Source of the DNA: Methylomonas sp. LW13
Lineage (GTDB): Bacteria > Pseudomonadota > Gammaproteobacteria > Methylococcales > Methylomonadaceae
Assembly (NCBI RefSeq): GCF_016865255.1
Contig: NZ_CP033381.1
Span: forward strand, 4,340,001-4,404,000
Length of the DNA: 64,000 nucleotides
Direction: 5' to 3'
Shown: in pieces, positions 48,647 to 58,288 of the stretch
Numbering within the stretch: position 1 is the stretch's first letter
Layout of the letters: every line of letters starts with the position of its first letter
Notes under the pieces: model-generated
Seen by the model: the letters and a program-made list of their open reading frames with translations, nothing else
What the model was told of the DNA's origin: nothing
The model's database searches: none
Position numbers and translations under genes: made by a program

Positions 48647-49435
48647 ATGACAGAACGAGCATTATGGGTCGCAAAATCCGGTTTGGATGCCCAACAAACC
48701 CGCATGGCGGTTATTTCCAATAACCTGGCCAACGTCAACACCACCGGCTTCAAGAAAGCCAGACCGATTTTCGCCGACTTGATGTATCAAAACGTCCGTC
48801 AAGCCGGCGCACAGTCCACCCAGAACACCCAATTACCCACCGGCTTACAGCTAGGCACCGGGGTGCGCACGGTAGCGACCGAAAAACTGCACACCCAAGG
48901 CAATATTCTACAAACCGGCAACTCGCTGGATATAGCGGTCAGCGGACGCGGGTTTATGCAGATTTTAATGCCCAACGGCGACATCAACTACACCCGTGAC
49001 GGCTCGTTCAAAATGGATTCCACCGGCCAAGTGGTCACCTCCAACGGCATGCCGCTGGAACCGGCCATCACCATTCCTCAAGACGCGCTGAGCGTCACCA
49101 TCGGCCAGGACGGCACGGTATCGGTAACCCAACCCGGCGCGGCGGCAGCCAATCAGGTGGGACAGATTCAGATCGCCGACTTCATCAACACCGCCGGCTT
49201 GGAGCCGATTGGCGACAACCTGTTCCGGGAAACTGTCGCCAGCGGTGCGCCGATTATCGGAGCGCCCGGCGAAAACGAACTTGGCACCATGATTCAAGGT
49301 TCCTTGGAAACCTCAAACGTCAACGTCGTGGAAGAGCTGGTCAACATGATAGAAACCCAGCGTGCTTATGAGATGAACTCCAAAGCCATTTCCACCACCG
49401 ACCAGATGTTGTCCTTTGTCACGCAACAACTTTAA
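48647..49435 (+). CDS. flgG: Flagellar distal rod protein FlgG
   Basis: 262-aa distal rod protein. [20 protein letters not shown] and [20 protein letters not shown] at the N-terminus, [20 protein letters not shown] at the C-terminus. A 51-bp gap before it holds a weak dyad and a GGAG site. Confidence 0.95.
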   Translation: MTERALWVAKSGLDAQQTRMAVISNNLANVNTTGFKKARPIFADLMYQNVRQAGAQSTQNTQLPTGLQLGTGVRTVATEKLHTQGNILQTGNSLDIAVSGRGFMQILMPNGDINYTRDGSFKMDSTGQVVTSNGMPLEPAITIPQDALSVTIGQDGTVSVTQPGAAAANQVGQIQIADFINTAGLEPIGDNLFRETVASGAPIIGAPGENELGTMIQGSLETSNVNVVEELVNMIETQRAYEMNSKAISTTDQMLSFVTQQL

Positions 49436-49450
49436 TTCAGGACAAAGCTC

Positions 49451-50155
49451 ATGAATACATTCATCACACGGCAAGCAGGCGGCAAAATTTTGCTGGTAGC
49501 GGCAATCGCCTTGCTGGCAGGCTGCGATACCTTGCCAAAACGCGACCCCGACTTCGCCCCGGTACAACCCGCCGATTTGCGGCCGCCCCAACAAAGCAAC
49601 GGCGCGATTTACCAGGCCGGCTACGACATGCGCTTATTCGAAGATCATGCCGCGCGCCGGGTCGGCGATATTTTGACGGTAACCTTCGACGAAAACACCA
49701 ACGCCACCAAGCAAGCCAATTCCAAGGCCAGTAAAAACTCTGACATCAATATCAAAGGCTCCGCCCCAACTCTATTCGGCGTCGCCAGCGAGGCTTTGCT
49801 TGGACATGACCTGGCCTCATCGCTCGAATACAGTACCGACCGCAGCAGCGAAGGCAAAGGCGACTCCCGGCAAAGTAACCGGTTGACCGGCAGCATGAGC
49901 GTGACCGTGGTCGACGTGTTGCCCAACGGCAATCTGCGCGTGCGCGGCGAAAAACGTGTGACGCTGAACGACGGCAGCGAATATATCCGCCTGTCCGGCA
50001 TCGTAAGGCCTATCGACATCAACGTCGCCAACACCCTGGCCTCCAGCAAAGTGGCCGACGCCACAATTATGTACACCGGCGACGGCGCCTTGGCCGACAG
50101 CAGCAAGCCCGGCTGGATCTCGCGAATTCTTTCCAGCCCCTTGTTTCCTTTCTAG
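49451..50155 (+). CDS. flgH: Flagellar L-ring protein FlgH
   Basis: 234-aa outer-membrane lipoprotein of the L ring. The lipobox LLAGC is at residues 21-25, so it is lipid-anchored. LFEDHAARRVGDILTV and NLRVRGEKRVTLNDG are family blocks. It follows flgG by 15 bp. Confidence 0.95.
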   Translation: MNTFITRQAGGKILLVAAIALLAGCDTLPKRDPDFAPVQPADLRPPQQSNGAIYQAGYDMRLFEDHAARRVGDILTVTFDENTNATKQANSKASKNSDINIKGSAPTLFGVASEALLGHDLASSLEYSTDRSSEGKGDSRQSNRLTGSMSVTVVDVLPNGNLRVRGEKRVTLNDGSEYIRLSGIVRPIDINVANTLASSKVADATIMYTGDGALADSSKPGWISRILSSPLFPF

Positions 50156-50177
50156 CCGAGGCTGACGGAGAAATCTG

Positions 50178-51266
50178 ATGAACAAAATACTCTTTTCATT
50201 CGCCTTACTGCTCTTGGCAAATACCGCGCAAGCGGAACGTATCAAAGACATCGCCGCCATCGCCGGCGTGCGCACCAACCAATTGGTGGGCTATGGCCTG
50301 GTGACGGGGCTGGATAAAACCGGCGACAAAACCAAATTTACCGGCCAAAGCCTGCGCAGCATGATGGGCAAACTGGGCCTGACCTTGCCGCCCGATACCG
50401 ATCCCAAAGCCAAAAACGTCGCATTGGTCAGTATTCACGCCGACCTGCCCGCTTTCGCCAAACCCGGTCAAAAAATTGACGTCACGGTGTCCTCGATAGG
50501 CGATGCCAAAAGTTTGCGCGGCGGCTCGCTGTTGATGAGTCCTTTACGCGGTGCCGACGGCAATGTGTATGCGGTGGCACAAGGGAATTTAGTGGTAGGC
50601 GGCCTTAGTGCCGGCGGCCAGGACGGCTCAAAAATTACCGTCAACAATCCACTGGTCGGCCGGGTACCCAACGGCGCCACGGTGGAACGCATCGTGCCCA
50701 GTTCATTCGATCAAAGCGCGGACCTGGTGTTTAACTTGAATTCCGCGGATTTCACCACCGCGCAGCGCATGGCGGACTCGATCAACAAGGCTTTAGGCGC
50801 CGACACCGCGCAAGCCGTCGACGCCACTTCGGTCAGCGTCAGAGCGCCGGTTAATCCCAATCAACGGGTCGGTTTTGCCTCAGTTATCGAAAACCTGGAA
50901 TTGGCTCCCGACGACGCACCGGCCAAAGTGATCGTCAACTCGCGCACCGGCACCGTGATTATCAACAGCAAGGTCAGAGTACAACCGGCCGCGGTGTCTC
51001 ATGGCAGCCTGACGGTGACGATCAGCGAAAACCAACAAGTCAGCCAGCCCAACCCCTTATCCGGCGGCAGTACCGTAGTCACACCGCAATCCAATGTCTC
51101 GGTTAAAGAAGATAAAAACCACATGTTTGTCTTCAACCCCGGCGTATCGCTGGACGAGATCGTCCAAGCGGTAAATGGCGTCGGCGCCGGCCCCAGCGAC
51201 TTGGTGGCGATTTTGGAAGCATTGAAATCCGCCGGCGCGCTCAGAGCCGAGTTGATTGTGATTTAA
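50178..51266 (+). CDS. flgI: Flagellar P-ring protein FlgI
   Basis: 362-aa periplasmic P-ring subunit with a signal peptide (cut after AQA), the block [20 protein letters not shown], and the C-terminal [22 protein letters not shown]. It needs FlgA, encoded at 42165-42866, for assembly. Confidence 0.95.
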   Translation: MNKILFSFALLLLANTAQAERIKDIAAIAGVRTNQLVGYGLVTGLDKTGDKTKFTGQSLRSMMGKLGLTLPPDTDPKAKNVALVSIHADLPAFAKPGQKIDVTVSSIGDAKSLRGGSLLMSPLRGADGNVYAVAQGNLVVGGLSAGGQDGSKITVNNPLVGRVPNGATVERIVPSSFDQSADLVFNLNSADFTTAQRMADSINKALGADTAQAVDATSVSVRAPVNPNQRVGFASVIENLELAPDDAPAKVIVNSRTGTVIINSKVRVQPAAVSHGSLTVTISENQQVSQPNPLSGGSTVVTPQSNVSVKEDKNHMFVFNPGVSLDEIVQAVNGVGAGPSDLVAILEALKSAGALRAELIVI

Positions 51267-51311
51267 ACAACGTTACACAGCCGCCAATTGCATGATTCTT
51301 TGGAGATTCCC

Positions 51312-52358
51312 ATGTTAAACGTAGACAGCGCTTCGGTTTATACCGACTTCAACGGCCTGGCGAAACTTAAACAAGGCGCCCGCGAGCAATCGCCCGAGGC
51401 GATCAAGGAAGTCGCCAAACAATTCGAGTCGGTGTTTTTAGGCATGATCATGAAAAACATGCGTCAGGCTAAATTGTCCGAAGGCATTTTGGATAGCCAA
51501 CAAACCCAGTTTTATCAAGACATGTACGACCAGCAAATGTCCGTGCACCTGGCCGGCAAACCCGGCATCGGTTTTGCGGATTTGATTGCCCAACAACTGT
51601 CGCCCAAACAAAACAAAGACGAAGAACAAGACAAACAACTGTCCACTGGCGATTTCTTGAATCGCGCGGCCGGCACCGGCGCCAGCAATAAGCCCGACCA
51701 TCATCAGTCGTTGCGAGCCGGCGAGGAAAGCGAAGAATCCCTGCCGCTGGATGCCTCCGGCTTAAGCAGCCTGGAACGCAGTTTGGCCCGTTTGGAACGT
51801 AGTCAAAATGCGCTAGCCGACCAATGGCAAACCCTGGACGACAAAGTCAGCAGCGAAAATGATCGGCCGCTAACCTCCAGAGACGAGTTCGTTAACCAAT
51901 TGCGTCCGCATGCCGAACAAGCCGCGCGCAGCCTGGGAGTAGATCCCAATGTCTTGCTGGCTCAAGCGGCATTAGAAACCGGCTGGGGCCAAGGCATGGT
52001 GAAAAATCCCCAGGGCGATAACAGCTTTAACTTGTTCAATATCAAGGCCGACAGGTCCTGGCAAGGCAAACAAGCCAAAACCATGACGCTGGAATATGCC
52101 GGGGGTGTCGCCAAAAAAGAAATGGCCGGCTTCCGGGCTTACGATTCCTATAAAGAGAGCTTCGACGATTACGTGAACTTTATCAAAACCAATCCGCGTT
52201 ACAGCGAAGCTTTGAAAAAAGCCGGCAACGCCGGACACTATTTACACGAGCTGCAACAAGCCGGTTATGCCACCGATCCGCGGTATGCCGAAAAAGTCAT
52301 GACGATCTACCACAGCCAAACCGCGGCCCAGGTAGCAGCTCTAAAAAGCGCGGGATAG
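51312..52358 (+). CDS. flgJ: Flagellar rod cap and muramidase FlgJ
   Basis: 348-aa two-domain protein: the N-terminal rod-cap/chaperone region (about 1-100, KEVAKQFESVFLGMIMKNMR) and a C-terminal glucosaminidase domain (about 195-340) with the catalytic Glu in LAQAALETGWGQ, which opens the peptidoglycan for the rod. The ATG at 51312 has GGAG 6 nt upstream; an ATG at 51288 would include that site. A polar linker joins the domains. Confidence 0.94.
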   Translation: MLNVDSASVYTDFNGLAKLKQGAREQSPEAIKEVAKQFESVFLGMIMKNMRQAKLSEGILDSQQTQFYQDMYDQQMSVHLAGKPGIGFADLIAQQLSPKQNKDEEQDKQLSTGDFLNRAAGTGASNKPDHHQSLRAGEESEESLPLDASGLSSLERSLARLERSQNALADQWQTLDDKVSSENDRPLTSRDEFVNQLRPHAEQAARSLGVDPNVLLAQAALETGWGQGMVKNPQGDNSFNLFNIKADRSWQGKQAKTMTLEYAGGVAKKEMAGFRAYDSYKESFDDYVNFIKTNPRYSEALKKAGNAGHYLHELQQAGYATDPRYAEKVMTIYHSQTAAQVAALKSAG

Positions 52359-52367
52359 GAGGCGACC

Positions 52368-54035
52368 ATGGCCATTGGCATTCTCGGAAACGCATTGTCG
52401 GGGCTGACGGCGTTCCAGCGCTCGCTGGAAACCACCAGCAACAACATCAGCAACGCCAACACCGAAGGCTACAGCCGGCAGCGCGTCGAACTGGCCACCC
52501 GCCCCGAGCAATTCACCGGCAACGGCTATATGGGCAACGGCGTCGAGGTTGCTAATATCACCCGCAGCTACGACCAGTTCATCAGCAATCAGGTCCGCTC
52601 CAGCACCGCGACGTTTCACGATATAGACAGTTTTTACACCTTGTCCTCGCAAATCGACAATATCACCGCCGACGAAACCACTGGTCTGGCACCGGCCATG
52701 AAAAGCTTTTTCGATGCGATCGACAGCGTTGCCAACGATCCCAGCTCGGTGGCCGCCCGCCAGGTGATGTTGACCGAAGCCGAATCGCTGACCCAGCAAT
52801 TCAACACCATGAGCGCCCGCTTCGGCGATTTGCGTAAGCGCGTCAACGATAACATCACCAGCTCGGTGCAAGAGCTAAACGGCTTTGCCAAAACCCTGGC
52901 CGAATTGAATGTGAAAATCGTGTCGGACATCGGCCGCTCGTCCGGCAAGCAAATGCCCAACGAGTTGATGGATCAGCGCGATCTATTGCTGACTAAAATT
53001 GCCGAAAAAGCCGATGTTTCCTATGTCGCCCAAGCCGACGGCTCTTACAACGTGTTTATCGGCAAGGGCCAACCACTGGTGTTGGGCAGTGCGGCTTCGA
53101 CGCTGTCCGTGGTCGGCGACAGTAACGACGTCAATCAAAAGCTGATCATGCTGAATGGCCAGGATATTTCAAAACAGTTATCCGGCGGCGAAATCTCCGG
53201 CAATTTGCGCTTTAGAGATCAAGTACTGGACCCTGCGCAACAACAGCTGGGTTTGCTGGCAACCGGTTTGGCTACGGAATTTAACAATATTCATAAAGCC
53301 GGCTACGACATCAACGGCAACACCAATGTGGCGTTTTTTGATTTGAATTCGCCTACTCCACAAGTGAAAGCCACCGTCAGCGACAGCACCTTGGTGGTTT
53401 CTAGCGCATTTGTTGCCCCAACATCAGCATCCGGCTTGGGCGCCGCTTACCGGCTTGATGTGACCGCAACGGTGCCGGCGGCCACTTTCAGCCTGACCAA
53501 TTTAAGCGACAATACCACTACCACAGGCTTAAGCGCCGCTACTCTGGCGACCACCGCCGCCACTAACGGTTTTAGTATTAGTTTTAGCGGCGGCTCGTTG
53601 ACCAGCGGCGATTCCTTCCAGATCAGCCCCAACTTTAATGCCGCCGCCAAAATCAAAGTGAACGCGGCCATCACCAATCCCAGACAAATTGCTGCCGCCA
53701 GCGCCACCGGCCTGCCCGGCGACAACAGCAATGCGCTGAAATTGGCTAACCTGGAAACCCAAGCAAAAATGTTCGGCGGTAAAGCCAGCTTTACCCAAGT
53801 GTATGGGCAAATGATCTCGGATGTGGGTTCGCAAACGCATGCCGCCTCGGTGGGTCGCACCGCGCAGGAAACCCTGCTAAAGCAAGCCACCAGCGCCAAG
53901 GAAAACGTATCCGGCGTCAACTTGGATGAAGAAGCGGCCAATCTCATCAATTTTCAAAATTCGTATCAGGCAGCAGCCAAAGCCGTGTCGGTGGCTAACT
54001 CACTGTTCGACACGCTGATCGGGGCATTTCGCTAG
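52368..54035 (+). CDS. flgK: Flagellar hook-associated protein 1 FlgK
   Basis: 555-aa hook-filament junction protein. N-terminal ALSGLTAFQRSLETTSNNIS and NTEGYSRQRVELA, and C-terminal VNLDEEAANLINFQNSYQA with the usual last helix. The variable central region (about 330-450) is rich in Ser, Thr and Ala. Exported with the help of FlgN. Confidence 0.95.
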   Translation: MAIGILGNALSGLTAFQRSLETTSNNISNANTEGYSRQRVELATRPEQFTGNGYMGNGVEVANITRSYDQFISNQVRSSTATFHDIDSFYTLSSQIDNITADETTGLAPAMKSFFDAIDSVANDPSSVAARQVMLTEAESLTQQFNTMSARFGDLRKRVNDNITSSVQELNGFAKTLAELNVKIVSDIGRSSGKQMPNELMDQRDLLLTKIAEKADVSYVAQADGSYNVFIGKGQPLVLGSAASTLSVVGDSNDVNQKLIMLNGQDISKQLSGGEISGNLRFRDQVLDPAQQQLGLLATGLATEFNNIHKAGYDINGNTNVAFFDLNSPTPQVKATVSDSTLVVSSAFVAPTSASGLGAAYRLDVTATVPAATFSLTNLSDNTTTTGLSAATLATTAATNGFSISFSGGSLTSGDSFQISPNFNAAAKIKVNAAITNPRQIAAASATGLPGDNSNALKLANLETQAKMFGGKASFTQVYGQMISDVGSQTHAASVGRTAQETLLKQATSAKENVSGVNLDEEAANLINFQNSYQAAAKAVSVANSLFDTLIGAFR

Positions 54036-54044
54036 GAGATTATT

Positions 54045-54953
54045 ATGCGCATTTCAACTTCATGGAATCATCAGCTCGGCCTTAACGCGATGTTGGATCA
54101 ACAATCCAAACTCAGCGAGACTCAGCTAAAACTATCGTCCGGCAAGAAATACCTCAGCCCCGCGGAAAATGCGGTCGCCGCCACCAGTATGATCGACCTG
54201 AATCACAACATTAAGGAAAATGAGCAATACCAAGTCAACATCGGCGCGGCGCGGCAAAGGCTCGACCTGGAAGAATCCGGCCTGGATAATGCCGGCAGCG
54301 TGTTGCATAGAATCAGGGAATTGACCGTACAAGGTTTGAACGACAGTAACACCGCCACCAACCGCAAACAAATCGCGATGGAAATCGATGAGTTGAACAA
54401 GCAATTACTAAGCATCGCCAACACCAAAAATGCCAACGGCGAGTATATTTATTCCGGATACAAAACCGATCAGGCCGCATTTACCGACACCCCGGCTTAC
54501 GCCTATCAGGGTGACGCCAACCAACGTAGTATCGCGATAGGCCCCACCCGGCAAGTGACCGACGGCGACCCCGGCGAGTCGGTGTTCGGCAGTATTCAAG
54601 TCGCGCCGCTGACAGCAGGCAGCATCAGCAACGTGTTTCAAGCAGTCGCGCAAATATCCGCCGATTTAAAAGCCAACACGCCCAATAAGAACTCGCTGAA
54701 CGACATCGATACCGCTCTGGTGCGCTTCGATACGATACGCGCCTCGGCCGGCGCCCGTTTAAACGCCTTGGACGATCAGGAAAATTTAAACGCCGACTAC
54801 ATTCTGGACAACAAATCCACCGCCTCGGACATCGGCGACCTGGATTACGCCGAAGCTTTGAGCAAATTCAATCTGCAACAAATATCACTGCAAGCCGCGC
54901 AGCAAGCCTTTACCAAGGTACAAAATCTGTCGTTGTTTAATTACATTTCGTAA
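54045..54953 (+). CDS. flgL: Flagellar hook-associated protein 3 FlgL
   Basis: 302-aa flagellin-like junction protein with coiled N- and C-termini: MLDQQSKLSETQLKLSSGKK and ALSKFNLQQISLQAAQQAFTKVQ. Last flagellar gene of the window; flagellin itself is not here. It starts 9 bp after flgK. Confidence 0.95.
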   Translation: MRISTSWNHQLGLNAMLDQQSKLSETQLKLSSGKKYLSPAENAVAATSMIDLNHNIKENEQYQVNIGAARQRLDLEESGLDNAGSVLHRIRELTVQGLNDSNTATNRKQIAMEIDELNKQLLSIANTKNANGEYIYSGYKTDQAAFTDTPAYAYQGDANQRSIAIGPTRQVTDGDPGESVFGSIQVAPLTAGSISNVFQAVAQISADLKANTPNKNSLNDIDTALVRFDTIRASAGARLNALDDQENLNADYILDNKSTASDIGDLDYAEALSKFNLQQISLQAAQQAFTKVQNLSLFNYIS

Positions 54954-54962
54954 TTTTTCTAG

Positions 54963-54985
54963 CACCGGGATTATCCATCCCGGTG
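54963..54985 (+). terminator. Hairpin after flgL
   Basis: A perfect 9-bp stem CACCGGGAT / ATCCCGGTG with loop TATCC starts 9 bp after the flgL stop. No T-run follows, so it may stabilise the mRNA end or terminate weakly. Confidence 0.55.
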
Positions 54986-55098
54986 GGCACCTGTATGGTC
55001 TGCATTGCCTTCCGATGTTAAGATTCTTGGGGCTGAGCAAAATCAAGCAGCAAGACGATTTAGGTCAATTAAGTTGATTTAGTGACGGAAGGCATGAA

Positions 55099-55419
55099 AT
55101 GGCAAAAACCATGAGTTGGCACCGCATCACCCTCTCCCGCCAGGAATACGAATCCGGTGAAATCTACGTGCTGTTAGGCGCTTTCCGAGCCGCCTACGTG
55201 GCGCGAAACGGCCCCGAGGGCATGGCGATGTTCGGCGGCTGGTCCGACGACGAAACGGCCTTCCTGGTTTACACCACGCCCAGATCGGTACGCCACATCA
55301 CCCCAATCCTGGACGCCTACTCGGCCAAACAAAGCAAAATACCCGATCCGTCCGGCCTGTCGTTGATATACGGCGACGAGTCCGGCTTCTCTTCCTTCGA
55401 GATGGGTTTTGAAGCCTGA
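55099..55419 (+). CDS. Hypothetical protein
   Basis: 106-aa protein with a GGAAGG site 8 nt before the ATG and coding-like composition similar to its flagellar neighbours. It has a mixed alpha/beta pattern (GEIYVLLGAFRAAYVARNG, ETAFLVYTTPRSVRHITPIL) with no TM segment. I recognise no family. It may be a small cytoplasmic protein, not part of the flagellum. Confidence 0.65.
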   Translation: MAKTMSWHRITLSRQEYESGEIYVLLGAFRAAYVARNGPEGMAMFGGWSDDETAFLVYTTPRSVRHITPILDAYSAKQSKIPDPSGLSLIYGDESGFSSFEMGFEA

Positions 55420-55819
55420 TGTAGCTTCGGATATTTGTGAATTGTCTTTAAACCTATCGCAAACCCGATTTTCCGGTAGGTGTTCTGGAGTGGGTTGATG
55501 GGCAAATTTCGGCCAAAAGCCGCCTAACAAAACAATAAAACCAATGACAAATGTCCAGCCAAAAGCAGACGTGGCATGATGAGTTTACGAACTGCATCAA
55601 TCGCGAACGATGCGATTCACGTTGTTCAGTTCAGTATCCTACAACCCTGTCTATCGCTATCATCAAACGAATAGCAGGTAAGCATAGAAAAGCTGCCACT
55701 AACGGCAACTATAGCTCAACCATAAAAGCGGGAGAATTTTGTCTCAGCAAGATTTGTGGCAGTTTTATGAGTCAAGTTGATATACTAGTTAGCACATTTA
55801 GTACTACTCATAGTATAAA
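55420..55819. other. 400-bp gap without a supported gene
   Basis: Composition changes here from the GC-rich flagellar region to AT-rich DNA, near 55530-55560. A 90-codon frame (55551-55823) exists, but it runs against the SelD-like gene and has no family resemblance or clear ribosome binding site. A small dyad (AATCGC/GCGATT) lies near 55597-55616. No att-like repeat was seen. Confidence 0.5.
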
Positions 55820-56791
55820 TTAATGTAATTCTATTTTTGATTGCGCACCTCTACGAGCTGAACCTATCAAATGAGATCTTGCATGCCTATTTAACTCCTC
55901 CAATAGCCTATCTGTATAATCTTTCTCACAAAAAACTAAAAGAGGTCCGTTTGTTTCACCAGAATATAAAATTTCCTCCATTAAACTGCTAAGCTTTAGG
56001 CGTGTAACAACGTTACATGAAAAGTCACGGATATTGCATTTTTTAGATGTTAAAAAGCTATCTAAATATCTAGTATCTATGGGCAAAGAGATAGTTTCAA
56101 TCATAGCAGTATTAATTTTACACTCTAAACTATATTTTTTAGCTAATGTTGATAAGTGGCCAATAAATCCAAAACCTGAAACATCCGTTATTAAAGGGCA
56201 TTTAGTTGTAAGCAACGGAATTAAGTTAAATGGATCAGTTGTCAAGTAGCTCGTGGCCAACTCTTGTAAAGTAGTATCATTATTTATCAGTGAGTGAACC
56301 AAGTAATACGAACCACCAAGTGGCTTGGTTAATATAATATCTAGATCATCGCTTATATCTCTAACTCCACCATAATTTGACTCCCCAATGAATGTAAAAG
56401 TAAGGCTAGTCTTATCAGATAGATATGTGTGTTGATTTACAAGTTTTACACCTAAAGACAATGAAAGACTTGTAATCTCACTAAATATTGTTACCTGCTC
56501 TTCCTGAGTAATATCATTTCCTAATCCAGTGCTCAGTAAGCAGTCCGTTGGTGTAATCTTGGCGGCTATTAGGTCATTAGCACAATGGTAAAAAGCTGCT
56601 TTAGCATAGGTTTTAGCACATGGAGAGCAAGGAAAAACGGTATCAATAGTTGCGCTTATTTTATTATTAGCCTGTAAGGGCTGAGAGTCATCAGCAAAAT
56701 CAGAGATACATCTAGAACCAGTAAGATTCAACAATTGATGTGCAGGAAGTTTAGCATTGCAGCCGAATCTAAAATAATCGCAATCAACCAT
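55820..56791 (-). CDS. SelD-like (selenophosphate synthetase family) protein
   Basis: 323-aa PurM/SelD-fold protein, divergent. The N-terminal motif FGCNAKLPAHQLLNL matches the SelD active-site segment (GCGCK type): the catalytic Cys and Lys are kept, while the second Cys is Ala. Further matches are ILTKPLGGSYYL (SelD LTKPLG), TDVSGFGFIGHL (TDVTGFGLLGH) and SGETNGPLLVF (SGGLL). Selenophosphate synthetase activity is possible but the overall divergence and the context argue for another ATP- and Cys-dependent chemistry. It is the last gene of the AT-rich operon, 22 bp after the nucleotidyltransferase. A selenocysteine or selenouridine gene was not seen nearby. Confidence 0.75.
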   Translation of the reverse strand: MVDCDYFRFGCNAKLPAHQLLNLTGSRCISDFADDSQPLQANNKISATIDTVFPCSPCAKTYAKAAFYHCANDLIAAKITPTDCLLSTGLGNDITQEEQVTIFSEITSLSLSLGVKLVNQHTYLSDKTSLTFTFIGESNYGGVRDISDDLDIILTKPLGGSYYLVHSLINNDTTLQELATSYLTTDPFNLIPLLTTKCPLITDVSGFGFIGHLSTLAKKYSLECKINTAMIETISLPIDTRYLDSFLTSKKCNIRDFSCNVVTRLKLSSLMEEILYSGETNGPLLVFCEKDYTDRLLEELNRHARSHLIGSARRGAQSKIELH

Positions 56792-56813
56792 GGAAAACCG
56801 CTCAATTATTGAA

Positions 56814-57383
56814 CTATTGTTTGTTTATCATTGATATAAGCCTGTCCCGTATTTTCCACTCTTCTATTAACTCCGCAGCTATTTCAGGCATATAAGTTTT
56901 CCATATAGGATCATCATTTATAATATACTCCCTTATGGTTGATCCATCAAATGGTGATTTAACGCATTGTTCTAAAACGTGTGGCTTATATCCGTATTTT
57001 TCTAAACGGCGAATCTTTTCTTCATTCCATTGATAGAGTCTCGTTGTTGCACATACAATAGTTTTTGGAAGTATATATTCCAATTTTTCCGGCTCATCAA
57101 TAGGGAATGGTATAAATTCCACATTATTGCTATTTACTCCTATTTCAGATAACGAACTTCTTATCAAAATCATTCTTTCTGTATAAGTAAGGGGATTGGC
57201 AAAGTCTGTCGCTCTATGTTCGACTCCTGCAATAGGATTTTTGACAGGCGTAGGGGCTGCAAGCCCTATTATCAATTTTGGCCAAATTTTTACGGCTTCT
57301 AAAAAATAATTTACATGGCCATAATGAAAGGGCTGAAAGCGGCCATGAATACAGCCTAACTTAGATATTTCTCGAAATCCCAT
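56814..57383 (-). CDS. NMN adenylyltransferase-like nucleotidyltransferase
   Basis: About 189-aa HxGH-family nucleotidyltransferase. The motif GRFQPFHYGHVNYF is at residues 14-27 and the second ATP motif (ISSTxxR-type) appears as DGSTIREYI near residue 158. Archaeal-type NMN adenylyltransferases have this layout; the substrate here could be NMN or another nucleotide-like acceptor. The ATG at 57383 is chosen (AGAGAG just upstream); the frame is open to an ATG at 57407. It overlaps the preceding membrane-protein gene by 28 bp, so the genes are tightly coupled. Confidence 0.78.
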   Translation of the reverse strand: MGFREISKLGCIHGRFQPFHYGHVNYFLEAVKIWPKLIIGLAAPTPVKNPIAGVEHRATDFANPLTYTERMILIRSSLSEIGVNSNNVEFIPFPIDEPEKLEYILPKTIVCATTRLYQWNEEKIRRLEKYGYKPHVLEQCVKSPFDGSTIREYIINDDPIWKTYMPEIAAELIEEWKIRDRLISMINKQ

Positions 57384-58288
57384 ACATCTCTCTTTGCTTG
57401 CTTCCATAATTGGTTAAAATATTCCTCCGTAGCACCGTAGAATTCTCGGTCAGGGGGAATATCCAACGGTTTTCTTACAATTAGTGTGGTGTGACTTTTA
57501 TTTTCAAACTCGTTTTCTTGAGTGTTTACGACTGATTCACTATAATAACCAAACCAGCATTCATTATTATTTATCAAGAGAATTCTAAATAGTGGCTTTG
57601 ATCTATAAAAGCGAACCTCAATTGGAGTCTGATATTCTTCTTTCAATTGCTTTATTTTTCTTAGTGAACGTATTAACAACTCCTTAAAATGGCTTTTTCC
57701 TAGACCCCTTCTTGTTGCACCTTCATGCACCCAGTCTACATCGGGAGCAACCAGTAAAAATCTTGCTGGATTATTATTGTTAGAGCAACGATTCATTGCT
57801 GATTTAAATACTTCAAAATCTCTAGTTAATTTTTCAGCACCTACTCCAAGCAACGAAAATCCATGAATAGTACCTTTTAGTAAGTTCGAATAGTCTTCTA
57901 TGGTTGGGTCTATAACAGCGTCATGAACACCTGCGGCGTGTAAGCGAGCTAATAACTCAGCTGACCCTCTTAGATTTTTTTCAACCCGAAAAATATAACT
58001 AGACAACATAAAGAAAGGTATAAGTGAGCTAACAGCAATAAAAAGCACATGTATGCCAGTTATATTTGTAGAATATGCTGAAATAATTAGCAAAACAATA
58101 AATGGCACAGCAGTAACAGCAATATACAGCAGTGATCCAAAGTCATTTCTACCCGCTTTAATTCTTGATTTCCTAACCCAAGTTAGGATTGTCGCCCCAA
58201 TCACCTGAATGATAAGGACAACCGATGAAGCAATCATTCCTTGCCATATTGGATCGCTCCAGGAATCAGGGGCAAAGGGAAATTTCAT
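57356..58288 (-). CDS. Membrane protein with degenerate PLD-like domain
   Basis: 310-aa protein. Three TM segments lie at about residues 17-38, 50-73 and 77-101. The cytoplasmic part (about 115-310) has the pattern of a phospholipase-D-like domain (GFSLLGVGAEKL, RFLLVAPDVDW, then EVRFYRSKPLFRILLINNNECWFGYY), but the HxK catalytic pair is missing: the place reads LFR. So it is probably a ligand-sensing or structural domain, not a nuclease or lipase. Its ATG overlaps the stop of the Nudix-like gene (ATGA). A membrane effector coupled to nucleotide enzymes is a reasonable guess, but no function can be stated. Confidence 0.65.
   Translation of the reverse strand: MKFPFAPDSWSDPIWQGMIASSVVLIIQVIGATILTWVRKSRIKAGRNDFGSLLYIAVTAVPFIVLLIISAYSTNITGIHVLFIAVSSLIPFFMLSSYIFRVEKNLRGSAELLARLHAAGVHDAVIDPTIEDYSNLLKGTIHGFSLLGVGAEKLTRDFEVFKSAMNRCSNNNNPARFLLVAPDVDWVHEGATRRGLGKSHFKELLIRSLRKIKQLKEEYQTPIEVRFYRSKPLFRILLINNNECWFGYYSESVVNTQENEFENKSHTTLIVRKPLDIPPDREFYGATEEYFNQLWKQAKRDVWDFEKYLS

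Noticed and set aside
55551-55823. 90-codon frame convergent with the SelD-like gene
   Set aside because: No clear ribosome binding site; sequence has no domain features, and the frame is likely chance in AT-rich DNA.
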